Shown here: one piece after another, positions 25,753 through 34,467 of the stretch
How positions within the stretch are numbered: position 1 is the stretch's first letter
How the letters are laid out: each line of letters opens with the position of its first letter
Assembly (NCBI RefSeq): GCF_004014855.1
Contig: NZ_CP034930.1
Location: forward strand, 1,488,001 to 1,552,000
DNA from: Apibacter raozihei
Lineage (GTDB): Bacteria > Bacteroidota > Bacteroidia > Flavobacteriales > Weeksellaceae
Direction: 5' to 3'
Length of the DNA stretch: 64,000 nucleotides
Program-made: the position numbers and the translations under genes
Notes under the pieces: model-generated
Databases searched by the model: none
Seen by the model: only the letters and a program-made list of their open reading frames with translations
Told to the model about the DNA's origin: nothing

Positions 25753-26568
25753 ATGATATCTGTAACTAAAGGAAAAGTTGTTTTAGCCGGTGCAGGTCCA
25801 GGAGATCCGGACTTGATCAGTGTGAAGGCACTGAAATATGTACAAATAGCCGACGTTATTTTAACCGACCGGCTGGTGTCCCCGGAAATTATTGTGAATT
25901 ATGCGCGTAAAGATGCCGTTGTTATTTATGTGGGCAAGCAATGTTCCCGTGGAATTCATACGCCTCAGGAAGATATTAATGCACTGATGGTGGAATTTGC
26001 AATGCAGAATAAGCTGGTTTTACGGTTAAAAGGAGGAGATGCCTCTTTATTTTCCAATATACTGGATGAACTGGAAACCCTAAAGAACCATCAGATTCAG
26101 TATGAAATAATTCCCGGAATTTCGGCAGCTTTCGGAGCAGCTGCATACACCGGAATTCCTTTGACAGCCAGAGAACATTCCAGAGGGGTACGTTTTTTAA
26201 CACTTTTTGACTTAGGTTCCGTATCGGGCACACAATGGGAAGATTGGGCTTCTACCGAAGATACGCTGGTTTTTTACATGAGCGGTAAAAAGTTAAATCA
26301 GCTGGCCGATTTGCTCATAGAATTTAAAATAGAATCGACCAAAGGACTGGCGGTAATCCAGCAGGCTACCACTCCGAATCAGAAAACGAAGGTTTTTTCA
26401 TTCGGGGAACTGAAACAGCAAAACCTGCCCGATTTTGAATACGTTCCTACGCTGATTATGATAGGCAACGTTGTGAATCTTCACCAGCAATATGCCTGGT
26501 ATGCAGAAACTCAAAACACAAAATCTTATTTTGATAACCATTTAATTAACCTGCAGTATGCTAGCTAA
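25753..26568 (+). CDS. cobA: uroporphyrinogen-III C-methyltransferase
   Basis: The start at 25753 (MISVTKGKVVLAGAGPGDPD) avoids overlap with cysK and removes a non-homologous extension. The 271-residue SAM-dependent enzyme has VVLAGAGPGDPDLISVKAL, DRLVSPEI, LRLKGGDASLFSN, and IPGISAAFGAAAYTGIPLTAR. It makes precorrin-2 from uroporphyrinogen III, the first step to siroheme needed by CysI. In E. coli this activity is the C-terminal half of CysG; here it is a separate gene. It overlaps cysJ by 11 bp. Confidence 0.94.
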   Translation: MISVTKGKVVLAGAGPGDPDLISVKALKYVQIADVILTDRLVSPEIIVNYARKDAVVIYVGKQCSRGIHTPQEDINALMVEFAMQNKLVLRLKGGDASLFSNILDELETLKNHQIQYEIIPGISAAFGAAAYTGIPLTAREHSRGVRFLTLFDLGSVSGTQWEDWASTEDTLVFYMSGKKLNQLADLLIEFKIESTKGLAVIQQATTPNQKTKVFSFGELKQQNLPDFEYVPTLIMIGNVVNLHQQYAWYAETQNTKSYFDNHLINLQYAS

Positions 26569-28234
26569 CGAAAAACTTATAGAACTTAAAGGACTGGTTC
26601 AGAAATATTCCAGAGAAGAGCTGATCTGGACCAGCGGGTATCTGGCAGGAATTATTGAGAATTTTCAAAATCAGCCAGCTTCAGATCCGGAATTTAAAGA
26701 AGATATAAAAGAAGCTCCGCCGGTAAAACCAACCATTATATACGGTACAGAGACAGGGAATTCTAAAAAGCTGGCTTTGCAGTTACAAAGTTTGCTGAAA
26801 AAAAATAAAATTCAGTCCAAAGTCTATGATACCTTTCAATATCCGGTAGATAAAATTGAAAAGGAAGAATTTCTGCTTATAATTATGAGCACACAGGGCG
26901 AAGGTGAACCTCCGCAGAATGCCCTCAAATTTTTCGATATGCTGGCAAACTCCACTGTTATTCTGTCCCAAACCCGCTTTGCCGTTTTTGGGCTGGGAGA
27001 TTCTTCCTATCCGCTCTTTTGTAAGGCGGCTGAGGAAATAGAATTGTTGCTTGCCCGTTTGGGAGCACAGCCTGCGAAAGAACTGCAAAAAGCAGATGTA
27101 GATTATGTGCCGGTGGCTGAAGCCTGGTTTGCGGAACTGCTTCCTTTACTAAAGAGTTCCGGAAAAATTCCGGCTCCGGAAAATAAATTGACGAAAGGAG
27201 GGGAATCTTCAATTAAAAAAAATTACCTGGGAACTTTGAAACATAAGATAGTGCTGAATGATAAAGGTTCAAACAAAGAAACCTATCATATAGAAATAGT
27301 TCCACAGGAAGAAGTAGCCTATGAACCGGGGGATGCCGTAGGAATTTATCCTGCAAATAATTTATCTGAAGTAAAAGAAATCGCACGTTTGCTTCAGGCA
27401 GAGGAACGTTTTGAAGAATTACTGGAAAAAAATATCAGGGGGCTGACCCGGAAAAGTCTGACTAGAATTCCAGCCTTTAAAGGGTTGGAAATAGAAGAAG
27501 AAAAACTGGATCTTTTGGATGTATTAAAAAAGTATTCTCCTGAAGGAAATCTTTCATTCGATGAAATCCTTGATCATCTTTATGCTATTTCTCCCCGGCT
27601 TTATTCCGTAACTTCCTCTTCAGAAGCACATGACGGAGAAGTCCATCTGGCGGTTACTCTAGATACTTTTACAGTGGATAATCTACCCAGAACCGGATGG
27701 TGCTCGCAATACCTGGCCGATTATCCAAAAGATGAGATACTTCCCTTTTATATTCATAAAAACCGGAACTTTAAACTTCCGGCAGAAGATAAGGATATTA
27801 TTATGATTGGTCCCGGAACAGGAATTGCTCCGTTCCGAAGTTTTCTTGCCCATCGCGATGCTACCGGGGCAGAAGGACGCAACTGGCTGTTTTTCGGAGA
27901 GCAGCACTTTGTTTCAGACTTTTATTTTCAGACAGAAATACAGGAATGGTTGTCTAATGGGGTACTTACCCGTCTGGACACCGCATTTTCCCGGGATCAG
28001 GATGAAAAGATATATGTGCAGGATCGATTAAAAGAAAAATCTCGTGAATTGTACGACTGGATCTCAGGAGGAGCCTATTTGTATATCTGCGGACAAAAAC
28101 ATCCGATGAGCATAGAAGTAGAAAATACGCTGGCCGCTATCATCGCGGAAGAAGGTAAGATGAGCAGGGAAGAAGCTCATTCGATTTTAGAAGCTTTAGA
28201 GCTTGAAGGTCGTTTCCAGAAAGACGTTTATTAA
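26558..28234 (+). CDS. cysJ: NADPH-sulfite reductase flavoprotein CysJ
   Basis: The 558-residue protein has an N-terminal helical part (LIWTSGYLAGIIENF), a flavodoxin FMN domain (about residues 60-205, IIYGTETGNSKKLA and VFGLGDSSYPLFC), an FAD domain (about 220-420, with SPRLYSVTSS), and a C-terminal NADPH-binding domain (MIGPGTGIAPFRSFLAHR; YICGQKHPMS). It passes electrons from NADPH to the CysI hemoprotein. It is slightly shorter than E. coli CysJ. It overlaps cobA and lies 22 bp before cysI, so production is coupled. Confidence 0.95.
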   Translation: MLANEKLIELKGLVQKYSREELIWTSGYLAGIIENFQNQPASDPEFKEDIKEAPPVKPTIIYGTETGNSKKLALQLQSLLKKNKIQSKVYDTFQYPVDKIEKEEFLLIIMSTQGEGEPPQNALKFFDMLANSTVILSQTRFAVFGLGDSSYPLFCKAAEEIELLLARLGAQPAKELQKADVDYVPVAEAWFAELLPLLKSSGKIPAPENKLTKGGESSIKKNYLGTLKHKIVLNDKGSNKETYHIEIVPQEEVAYEPGDAVGIYPANNLSEVKEIARLLQAEERFEELLEKNIRGLTRKSLTRIPAFKGLEIEEEKLDLLDVLKKYSPEGNLSFDEILDHLYAISPRLYSVTSSSEAHDGEVHLAVTLDTFTVDNLPRTGWCSQYLADYPKDEILPFYIHKNRNFKLPAEDKDIIMIGPGTGIAPFRSFLAHRDATGAEGRNWLFFGEQHFVSDFYFQTEIQEWLSNGVLTRLDTAFSRDQDEKIYVQDRLKEKSRELYDWISGGAYLYICGQKHPMSIEVENTLAAIIAEEGKMSREEAHSILEALELEGRFQKDVY

Positions 28235-28256
28235 ATAACCCAACCTTAAAAATGCA

Positions 28257-29903
28257 ATGAATAACGAAAAATTATCACCTATAGAAATAATTAAAGAGAA
28301 AAGTGACGGGCTGAGAGGCAGCCTGAGTGCAAGTCTCACGGATAACTATACAGGCACTATTCGCCCGGATGATGAGGCCCTGATTAAATTTCACGGAATG
28401 TATGTTCAGGATGACAGAGACCGGAGAAATGAACGAGCCGAAAAAAAGCTGGAAAGGCTGTATTCATTTATGCTTCGTCTTCGAATTCCGGGAGGAGTAA
28501 TTTCCTCCGGACAATGGCAGTCCATTCATGAAATTTCCCAAAAATACGGTACAGGAACGCTGAAAATTACCACACGTCAAACCATTCAGCTTCACGGATT
28601 GTTGAAACATCAGTTGCGTCCGACCATCCAGGGATTTCTTCTGGCTAAGCTGGATTCCATAGCTGCTTGCGGCGATGTAAACCGGAACGTAATCAGCAGT
28701 GCGCATCCCCAGGTATCCCCTCTATTTGAAGAAATACATGCCTATGCAGATAAAATCTCCCGTCTGCTCCTTCCTAAAACGCAATCGTATTATGAAGTAT
28801 GGATAGACGGAGAAAAAATATACGAACGTTCGGCAGAAGCAGATCCTTTATATCAGCATCGTTATCTGCCCCGTAAATTTAAAATAGCCATAGCCATTCC
28901 TCCTTCCAATGATGTGGATGTCTTTGCCAACGATTTAGGGTTAATTGCCATAATTAAAGAGGGGAAATTCAGGGGATTTAATATTGCTATAGGCGGAGGA
29001 ATGGGTGCCACCCATGGAAATCCGGATACATACCCCAGATTGGGAACCCTGATAGGTTTTGCAGATACGGAAGAGAAGATCCTGAAAGCTTTATATGAGG
29101 TAATAACCATCCAGAGAGACTTCGGAAACCGGAGCGATCGGAAATTGTCCAGGCTGAAATATACGCTGGATCGAATGGGCGTTGAAAACTTTGTTGCTGA
29201 GCTGGAAAAAAGAACGGGGTTTTCTCTGTTACCTCCAGAGGACTATGAATTTACCGAAAGAAACGATCGATACGGCTGGCTGAAAAATCATCAGAATTTG
29301 TGGTTTTATACTCTTTTTGTAGAGCACGGGGTAGTAAAACCTTATCAAAAAGAATTTTTGCATGAGCTTTCACTGCTTGATATTTCTGATTTCCGTTTTA
29401 CCTGTAACCAGAATCTCATTCTGGGTTTCATATCGGAAGAGGATAAAGAAAAGGTGGTACAGCTGATTACTAAATACGGAATAGAGGAAAAAGATAGTAC
29501 CCTGCGTAAAAGTTCCATGGCTTGTGTGGCTTTACCTACGTGTCCGCTTGCATTGGCAGAAGGACAGCGTTATCTGCCGGAACTGGTGACTAAAATTGAG
29601 CCATTGCTGGAAAAGCATGGGTTGGATAAAGAAGAAATAAGTATCCGGATGACCGGATGTCCTAATGGCTGCGGTCGACCCTATGTAGCAGAAATCGGGT
29701 TTGTAGGAACCGGTCCGGGACAGTATAATCTGATGCTGGGCGGAGACCGTCTGGGAACGCGCCTGAATCAGCTGTACAAAAAACAGCTGGATGAGTCGGA
29801 AATTCTTTCGGAATTAGATACACTTTTTACCCAATATACTCAAGAACAATTACCCAATGAAACATTCGGAGACTTTACCCACAGAATCAGCTTTTCTGCC
29901 TGA
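28257..29903 (+). CDS. cysI: sulfite reductase hemoprotein CysI
   Basis: The 548-residue siroheme protein has two ferredoxin-like half domains (LRIPGGVISSGQWQ; TRQTIQLHGLLKHQLRPTI). The four cluster cysteines occur as ACVALPTCPLALAEGQRY and MTGCPNGCGRPY. It reduces sulfite to sulfide by six electrons from CysJ. Length and motifs match E. coli CysI (570 aa). Base composition is clearly richer in G+C than the flanking accessory genes. Confidence 0.96.
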   Translation: MNNEKLSPIEIIKEKSDGLRGSLSASLTDNYTGTIRPDDEALIKFHGMYVQDDRDRRNERAEKKLERLYSFMLRLRIPGGVISSGQWQSIHEISQKYGTGTLKITTRQTIQLHGLLKHQLRPTIQGFLLAKLDSIAACGDVNRNVISSAHPQVSPLFEEIHAYADKISRLLLPKTQSYYEVWIDGEKIYERSAEADPLYQHRYLPRKFKIAIAIPPSNDVDVFANDLGLIAIIKEGKFRGFNIAIGGGMGATHGNPDTYPRLGTLIGFADTEEKILKALYEVITIQRDFGNRSDRKLSRLKYTLDRMGVENFVAELEKRTGFSLLPPEDYEFTERNDRYGWLKNHQNLWFYTLFVEHGVVKPYQKEFLHELSLLDISDFRFTCNQNLILGFISEEDKEKVVQLITKYGIEEKDSTLRKSSMACVALPTCPLALAEGQRYLPELVTKIEPLLEKHGLDKEEISIRMTGCPNGCGRPYVAEIGFVGTGPGQYNLMLGGDRLGTRLNQLYKKQLDESEILSELDTLFTQYTQEQLPNETFGDFTHRISFSA

Positions 29904-29979
29904 GGGATTTGATAAAGCCCAATACACGAATTACTTTCCATCCTCTGAAATAGCGGAGGAATTCAAAATAAATCAAACC

Positions 29980-31434
29980 ATGGACAATACTTTATTTCCT
30001 ATATTTCTTAAAACAGATACTCACCGGTTTCTTATCGTGGGAGGAGGCAACATAGGGCTGGAAAAGACCGAAACACTTTTGCGGCAAAACCCTAAGGTAG
30101 CTATCCGCCTTATAGCCAAAGAAATCAGCCGTGAGCTGAAAGTAGTTCTGAAGGAACACCCTCATATCGAATGGGAAGAACGAACGCTGGAAGATGCGGA
30201 TTTTTCAGAGATTGATTTTCTGATTGCAGCTACTGACGATTCCGATTTTAACAGACAAATCAAAGAAAAAGCTAACCAGAAAGGCATATTGGTAAATGCG
30301 GCAGATCAGCCCGACCTGTGCGATTTTTATTTAGGTTCCATTGTGAATAAAGGGCATCTGAAAATCGCTATTTCCACAAACGGGAAATCTCCGGTTCTGG
30401 CCAGAAGGCTTCGCGAATATCTGGAAGCATCTATTCCGGAAAATATTCATGAAAGCATTGAAAACCTGAATCGGTTCAGAAACCAACATCAGGGAGACCT
30501 TAAAACCAAGCTCGAAGCTCTAAATGAAGTTACGGAAATGTTAGGCAAAAAAGAGCTGAATAAAAAGGAAGGGAAAAAATATAAGCGCCTGGCTTTTGAT
30601 ATTTCCATGATATTCATGGCTGTCTTTATAGGGTATGGTTTGTCTTCCTTAATTTCAGTTCAGGAACTGCAAACGTATATGAGTGATGTGCCTACCATTT
30701 TTTATGCCATGATAGGAGTGGGCTTCCTCGCACAAATGGTGGACGGTGCCATAGGGCTGGGCTATGGAGTGACCTCTACGACCAGTATGATGCTTTTCGG
30801 AATAAAACTTCCGGCCATCAGCGGGAGTGTGCATATTGCCGAAATGTTTTCCAGCGGAATCAGTGGATTTTCACACTACAAATTCGGCAATGTAAACAAA
30901 AAACTCCTTTTCTGGCTGGCTATACCCGGAAGTATTGGTGCTATTATAGGCTCTTTGCTCCTTATTTATGTAGGCGACAAGTATGAGACCATTGCCTATG
31001 CCGTACTGGCCACGTATACGATGATTATAGGTATACGGTTGATTGTTATTGCTTTTCGTAAGAAAATTGAAAAAAAGAAAATCAAGCATACCGGAGTTCT
31101 GGGTTTTGCCGGAGGTTTTTTTGATGCTTTCGGAGGAGGGGGCTGGGGGCCTATTGTTACATCCACTCTTTTATCTAAGGGTAGAAAATCCAGATATGTG
31201 GTGGGAACGGTAAGTATGGCAGAATTTTTTATTACACTGTCGGCTTCGATTACATTTTTTATATACTTAGGAGTAACCCACTGGTACATAGTGGCCGGAC
31301 TTATTATCGGCGGAACGATTGCGGCTCCTATTGCGGCCCGTCTGGCAGGTAAATTACCTCAGCGGGCAGCTGTGCTTGCTGTGGCTATACTGGTTATTAT
31401 TTCCAGTCTCCGAATTCTTTACAGTTTACTATAA
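29980..31434 (+). CDS. fusion of precorrin-2 dehydrogenase/ferrochelatase (CysG N-terminal type) and TSUP (TauE/SafE) permease
   Basis: From ATG 29980 the product is about 484 residues; an upstream ATG at 29857, inside cysI, would add 41 unrelated residues. Residues about 1-200 match siroheme synthase N-terminal and middle domains: FLIVGGGNIGLEKTETLL, NAADQPDLCDFYLGSIV, ISTNGKSPVLARRLREYLE. After a charged linker, about eight membrane helices form a TSUP permease (QMVDGAIGLGYGVTST; GFFDAFGGGGWGPIVTSTLL). The first half would oxidise precorrin-2 and insert iron to make siroheme. The second half probably moves sulfate, sulfite or another sulfur anion. The last gene of the cys operon. Confidence 0.88.
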   Translation: MDNTLFPIFLKTDTHRFLIVGGGNIGLEKTETLLRQNPKVAIRLIAKEISRELKVVLKEHPHIEWEERTLEDADFSEIDFLIAATDDSDFNRQIKEKANQKGILVNAADQPDLCDFYLGSIVNKGHLKIAISTNGKSPVLARRLREYLEASIPENIHESIENLNRFRNQHQGDLKTKLEALNEVTEMLGKKELNKKEGKKYKRLAFDISMIFMAVFIGYGLSSLISVQELQTYMSDVPTIFYAMIGVGFLAQMVDGAIGLGYGVTSTTSMMLFGIKLPAISGSVHIAEMFSSGISGFSHYKFGNVNKKLLFWLAIPGSIGAIIGSLLLIYVGDKYETIAYAVLATYTMIIGIRLIVIAFRKKIEKKKIKHTGVLGFAGGFFDAFGGGGWGPIVTSTLLSKGRKSRYVVGTVSMAEFFITLSASITFFIYLGVTHWYIVAGLIIGGTIAAPIAARLAGKLPQRAAVLAVAILVIISSLRILYSLL

Positions 31435-31456
31435 TTTTTTGCTTATATTTTATGGA

Positions 31457-31493
31457 ATGCCCCTGAAGTTGTACAGACTCAGGGGTATTTTTT
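31457..31493 (+). terminator. Rho-independent terminator of the cys operon
   Basis: ATGCCCCTGA (31457-31466) pairs with TCAGGGGTAT (31479-31488, one G-U) and is followed by Ts. It lies 22 bp after the fusion gene. Confidence 0.85.
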
Positions 31494-31515
31494 ATAATAA
31501 GCCGTCAGAATTTAG

Positions 31516-31523
31516 TATTTTTG
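31516..31523 (+). promoter_or_regulatory. -7 promoter box for the lipoprotein deformylase
   Basis: TATTTTTG ends 5 bp before the ATG at 31529, so the predicted transcript is nearly or fully leaderless. Confidence 0.5.
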
Positions 31524-31528
31524 TTCTG

Positions 31529-32122
31529 ATGAAACTTTGGTTACCTCTTTTAATATTATTTCTTTTTACAGGCTGTGCATCGGTATTTACGGAGTCTGAA
31601 AAGACCTTGATTTATCAAAATCCGGAATCTCCGGCGCGCCTCATTACGCTGAAAAATCCTTCCGATGCCCTTATTTTAAGGCATCGATCGGTAGATATAA
31701 AAAACAGCCGAAAGAATAAAGACCTGCCTCAGCTGGTAAAAAAGCTATACCTGACTATGCTGGCTGAAAACGGGGTAGGTATTGCAGCGCCTCAAATCGG
31801 AATTAACAGGAATATTTTTTTATTTTATCGTTTAGATCTTCCGGAAAAAAGTGTGGAGGTGGCAATTAATCCCAGAATTGTTTCTCATTCAGAGGAATTG
31901 TTTTGCTTTCGGAACGATGGATGTTTATCCGTTCCGGATGAATACGGAAACTCCCGAAGGTATGCCTGGGTGGAAGTGGAATATATAAACCAGAATGGAG
32001 AAAAGGTTAGAAATCGTTTTAATGGCGGTAGCCGTGCCGAGGATTATACCGGAATTATATTTCAGCATGAGTTTGACCATATTAACGGGAAACTTTATAT
32101 AGATCGAAAATGTGATGAATAA
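31529..32122 (+). CDS. lipoprotein peptide deformylase-like protein
   Basis: The start at 31529 gives MKLWLPLLILFLFTGCASVF, a lipoprotein signal with the lipobox FTGC, and removes an extension lying in the preceding terminator. The 197-residue product has peptide deformylase motifs: I GVGIAAPQIG, II DGCLSVP (normally EGCLS), and III QHEFDHINGKLYIDR with the HExxH metal site. Deformylases act on nascent proteins in the cytoplasm, so a lipid-anchored copy outside the membrane is odd and may have another substrate. It overlaps the next lipoprotein gene by 8 bp. Confidence 0.85.
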   Translation: MKLWLPLLILFLFTGCASVFTESEKTLIYQNPESPARLITLKNPSDALILRHRSVDIKNSRKNKDLPQLVKKLYLTMLAENGVGIAAPQIGINRNIFLFYRLDLPEKSVEVAINPRIVSHSEELFCFRNDGCLSVPDEYGNSRRYAWVEVEYINQNGEKVRNRFNGGSRAEDYTGIIFQHEFDHINGKLYIDRKCDE

Positions 32123-32906
32123 ACATTTTCTTTTCTTTATTACGTTCTGTTGGCTTTATGCATCCTGCACCTTTACATCTAAGGAAAGTAATAACTCAAC
32201 AAATCCGCTGAACGTACCTGAAGCAATACAAAATTCAGAGATGAATCATTTCAGTAAAATAGACTGCTTATATTCTCCTGATAGTCTATATTCTTTTACT
32301 CTTTATAAAATCAAGGATTCCGTATTATTTAATCGGCTATATGATAAATTTAAAACTCATGAACCTGCTCCTTTTTACGTGACAGATATTGATAGTATAC
32401 GTACTCTGGTAAAAGGAGAAATTGAACTGGAAAAAAATGAGTATGAAACTATTTTAGTTCATAGTTTTAAGGCTTTAAATGGTAAAGAAAAGGTATTCCT
32501 TCCCTACACGGAAGAAGGACTTTTGCTGGCCTATTATCCGGAATATAATTTTTTACTAATGGAGGGAGGTCATTCCAGTGATGAAGGTTATGATTTAACT
32601 ACCGGAGAGTCTATTTATGAAGCTGGGAATCCGGCAACTCAGATGCTTTCTCCTCAACGTTTATATAGAATCAGTGGGATTTATGGAGGTCAGGAATGTT
32701 CAACCTATATAATTCAGAGAGCTAATCAAGGAGAAAGGCTACATAAAATGGGAAATATATTTAGTGAAACTTCGAATGTGTGTAATATTCATCGATATTT
32801 TTGGGAAAATGATCATGTTTTTTATTTTTCTGAAAAAGTTTATGAAGTAGGCTATGAAGAAGGTAAGGAGAAATATTACAAACTAATAATAAAAAAACGA
32901 GAGTAA
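32115..32906 (+). CDS. lipoprotein of unknown function
   Basis: The ATG at 32115 gives MNKHFLFFITFCWLYASCTF, a lipoprotein signal with lipobox YASC. The 263-residue protein has a central block with EGGHSSDEGYDLTTGES and later YGGQECSTYIIQ, suggesting a beta-rich fold. I do not recognise a family. It overlaps the deformylase-like gene by 8 bp, so the two lipoproteins are co-translated and may act together. Confidence 0.75.
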   Translation: MNKHFLFFITFCWLYASCTFTSKESNNSTNPLNVPEAIQNSEMNHFSKIDCLYSPDSLYSFTLYKIKDSVLFNRLYDKFKTHEPAPFYVTDIDSIRTLVKGEIELEKNEYETILVHSFKALNGKEKVFLPYTEEGLLLAYYPEYNFLLMEGGHSSDEGYDLTTGESIYEAGNPATQMLSPQRLYRISGIYGGQECSTYIIQRANQGERLHKMGNIFSETSNVCNIHRYFWENDHVFYFSEKVYEVGYEEGKEKYYKLIIKKRE

Positions 32907-32921
32907 AAAAGATCTTAGATC

Positions 32922-32929
32922 TATCTTTG
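32922..32929 (+). promoter_or_regulatory. -7 promoter box for mnmE
   Basis: TATCTTTG matches TAnnTTTG, 20 bp before the mnmE ATG. Confidence 0.45.
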
Positions 32930-32949
32930 TCAAATATTAAGAAATTAAA

Positions 32950-34320
32950 ATGTTTCAGGATACAATTTGTGCATTAGCGACTCCGCAGGGTATCGGAGCC
33001 TTAGGAATTATAAGGGTTTCGGGAAACGAATCTATATCTATAGTTAATTCTGTGTTTAAAGGAAAAAACCTGGAACAGGCTTCTTCCCATACTGTCGTAT
33101 ACGGATATATCAGGGACGGAGAAGAAATTATAGATGAGGTAATGGTTTCCGTATTTTGTGCCCCGAAAACCTTTACTGCGGAAAATCTGGTGGAAATAAC
33201 CTGTCATGGTTCTCATTATATAGAACAAAAAATACTTTCTCTTTTATTAACCCAAGGCTGTCGTCTGGCACAGGCGGGTGAATTTACCCAGCGGGCTTTT
33301 CTTCATGGACGAATCGATTTAAGCCAGGCGGAGGCAGTGGCGGATCTGATTGCTGCTGAAAATAAAGCCAGCCACGATATGGCTCTTTCCCAGATGCGGG
33401 GTGGTTTTTCTTCGCTTTTAAAGGAACTGCGGATAGAATTGCTGGATTTGGCTTCTTTGCTGGAGCTGGAACTTGATTTTTCGGAAGAAGATGTGGAATT
33501 TGCCGACCGTTCCCAGCTTATCGGGCTGATGGATCAGATTCTTACTACCGTTCAGCCGCTTATTGATTCTTTTTCCTATGGAAATGCTCTCAAAAACGGA
33601 GTGCCTGTAACCATATTAGGAAAACCGAATGCCGGAAAATCAACGCTATTGAATGCTCTGTTACAGGAAGATCGTGCCATTGTCAGTGATATTGCCGGAA
33701 CTACCCGGGATACGATTGAAGAATCCTTAATTATTCACGGGGTTCAGTTCCGTTTTATTGATACGGCCGGACTCAGGGAAACGGAAGACACGATTGAAGC
33801 GATTGGAGTAGCCAAAGCAATGGAAAAAGCCAAAGAAGCTTCCATTATTTTATATCTGGCTGATATGGAATCTTTGGATTGGGAGGAAGTTCGTACAGAT
33901 TTAAATAAATTTCACAGAGATAATTTGTATTTGATGATCTGCCTGACCAAGCAGGATAAAATATCCCATTTTGATAATTCAGCAATACCGGAAGAGATAC
34001 TGCAAACTTACCCGGTACTTATCTTATCGGTGAAAACCAATCCGGATCTCACCGAGCTTAAGGAAAAAATGTATGCCTATATAGAACAGCAAAAAACAAC
34101 CTCACAAACCATAGTAAATAATGCACGACATTTAAACGCGTTGGTTCGTGCGAAAGAATCTTTGGTCTTGTGTAAAGAAGGCTTGCAAAACGGACTGAGT
34201 AGTGAGCTGGTAGCTATTGATCTGCGCCGGGCATTGGAAGCCTTAGGTGAAATTGTGGGACAGGTTTCCAACGATGAATTGCTCGGAAATATTTTTGGTA
34301 AGTTTTGTATCGGAAAATAA
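32950..34320 (+). CDS. mnmE: tRNA uridine-5-carboxymethylaminomethyl modification GTPase MnmE
   Basis: The 456-residue protein has the N-terminal folate-binding domain (ALATPQGIGALGIIRVSG; HGRIDLSQAEAVADLI), a G domain with GKPNAGKSTLLNALL, DIAGTTRDTIEE, FIDTAGLRETED, and the C-terminal FCIGK whose Cys is conserved. With MnmG it modifies the wobble uridine of several tRNAs. The last 15 coding bases and the following TTT are repeated at 38808, marking this 3' end as a likely insertion target. Confidence 0.97.
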   Translation: MFQDTICALATPQGIGALGIIRVSGNESISIVNSVFKGKNLEQASSHTVVYGYIRDGEEIIDEVMVSVFCAPKTFTAENLVEITCHGSHYIEQKILSLLLTQGCRLAQAGEFTQRAFLHGRIDLSQAEAVADLIAAENKASHDMALSQMRGGFSSLLKELRIELLDLASLLELELDFSEEDVEFADRSQLIGLMDQILTTVQPLIDSFSYGNALKNGVPVTILGKPNAGKSTLLNALLQEDRAIVSDIAGTTRDTIEESLIIHGVQFRFIDTAGLRETEDTIEAIGVAKAMEKAKEASIILYLADMESLDWEEVRTDLNKFHRDNLYLMICLTKQDKISHFDNSAIPEEILQTYPVLILSVKTNPDLTELKEKMYAYIEQQKTTSQTIVNNARHLNALVRAKESLVLCKEGLQNGLSSELVAIDLRRALEALGEIVGQVSNDELLGNIFGKFCIGK

Positions 34321-34323
34321 TTT
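34306..34323 (+). repeat. left direct repeat (attL-like) in mnmE 3' end
   Basis: This 18-bp direct repeat spans the mnmE stop codon. It is identical to 38808-38825. Confidence 0.6.
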
Positions 34324-34467
34324 ACAATTTTAAAGCCTAAATTATTGTAGTTGAAGTGATTTGCAATAAGAGGCTTGGAATCAATTTTTGTTGGTATTAA
34401 TTTGTAAAAGACTTTTGATAATAACAGGTAATTATATTTAGTTAAAAATAAAGTTTTAAGAAAAATA

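Noticed and set aside
29857-29979. 41-residue N-terminal extension of the siroheme/TSUP fusion
   Set aside because: It overlaps cysI and precedes the usual start of the dehydrogenase domain; kept only as an alternative start.
31319-31528. N-terminal extension of the lipoprotein deformylase
   Set aside because: It overlaps the fusion gene and spans its terminator; the lipobox signal at 31529 fits far better.
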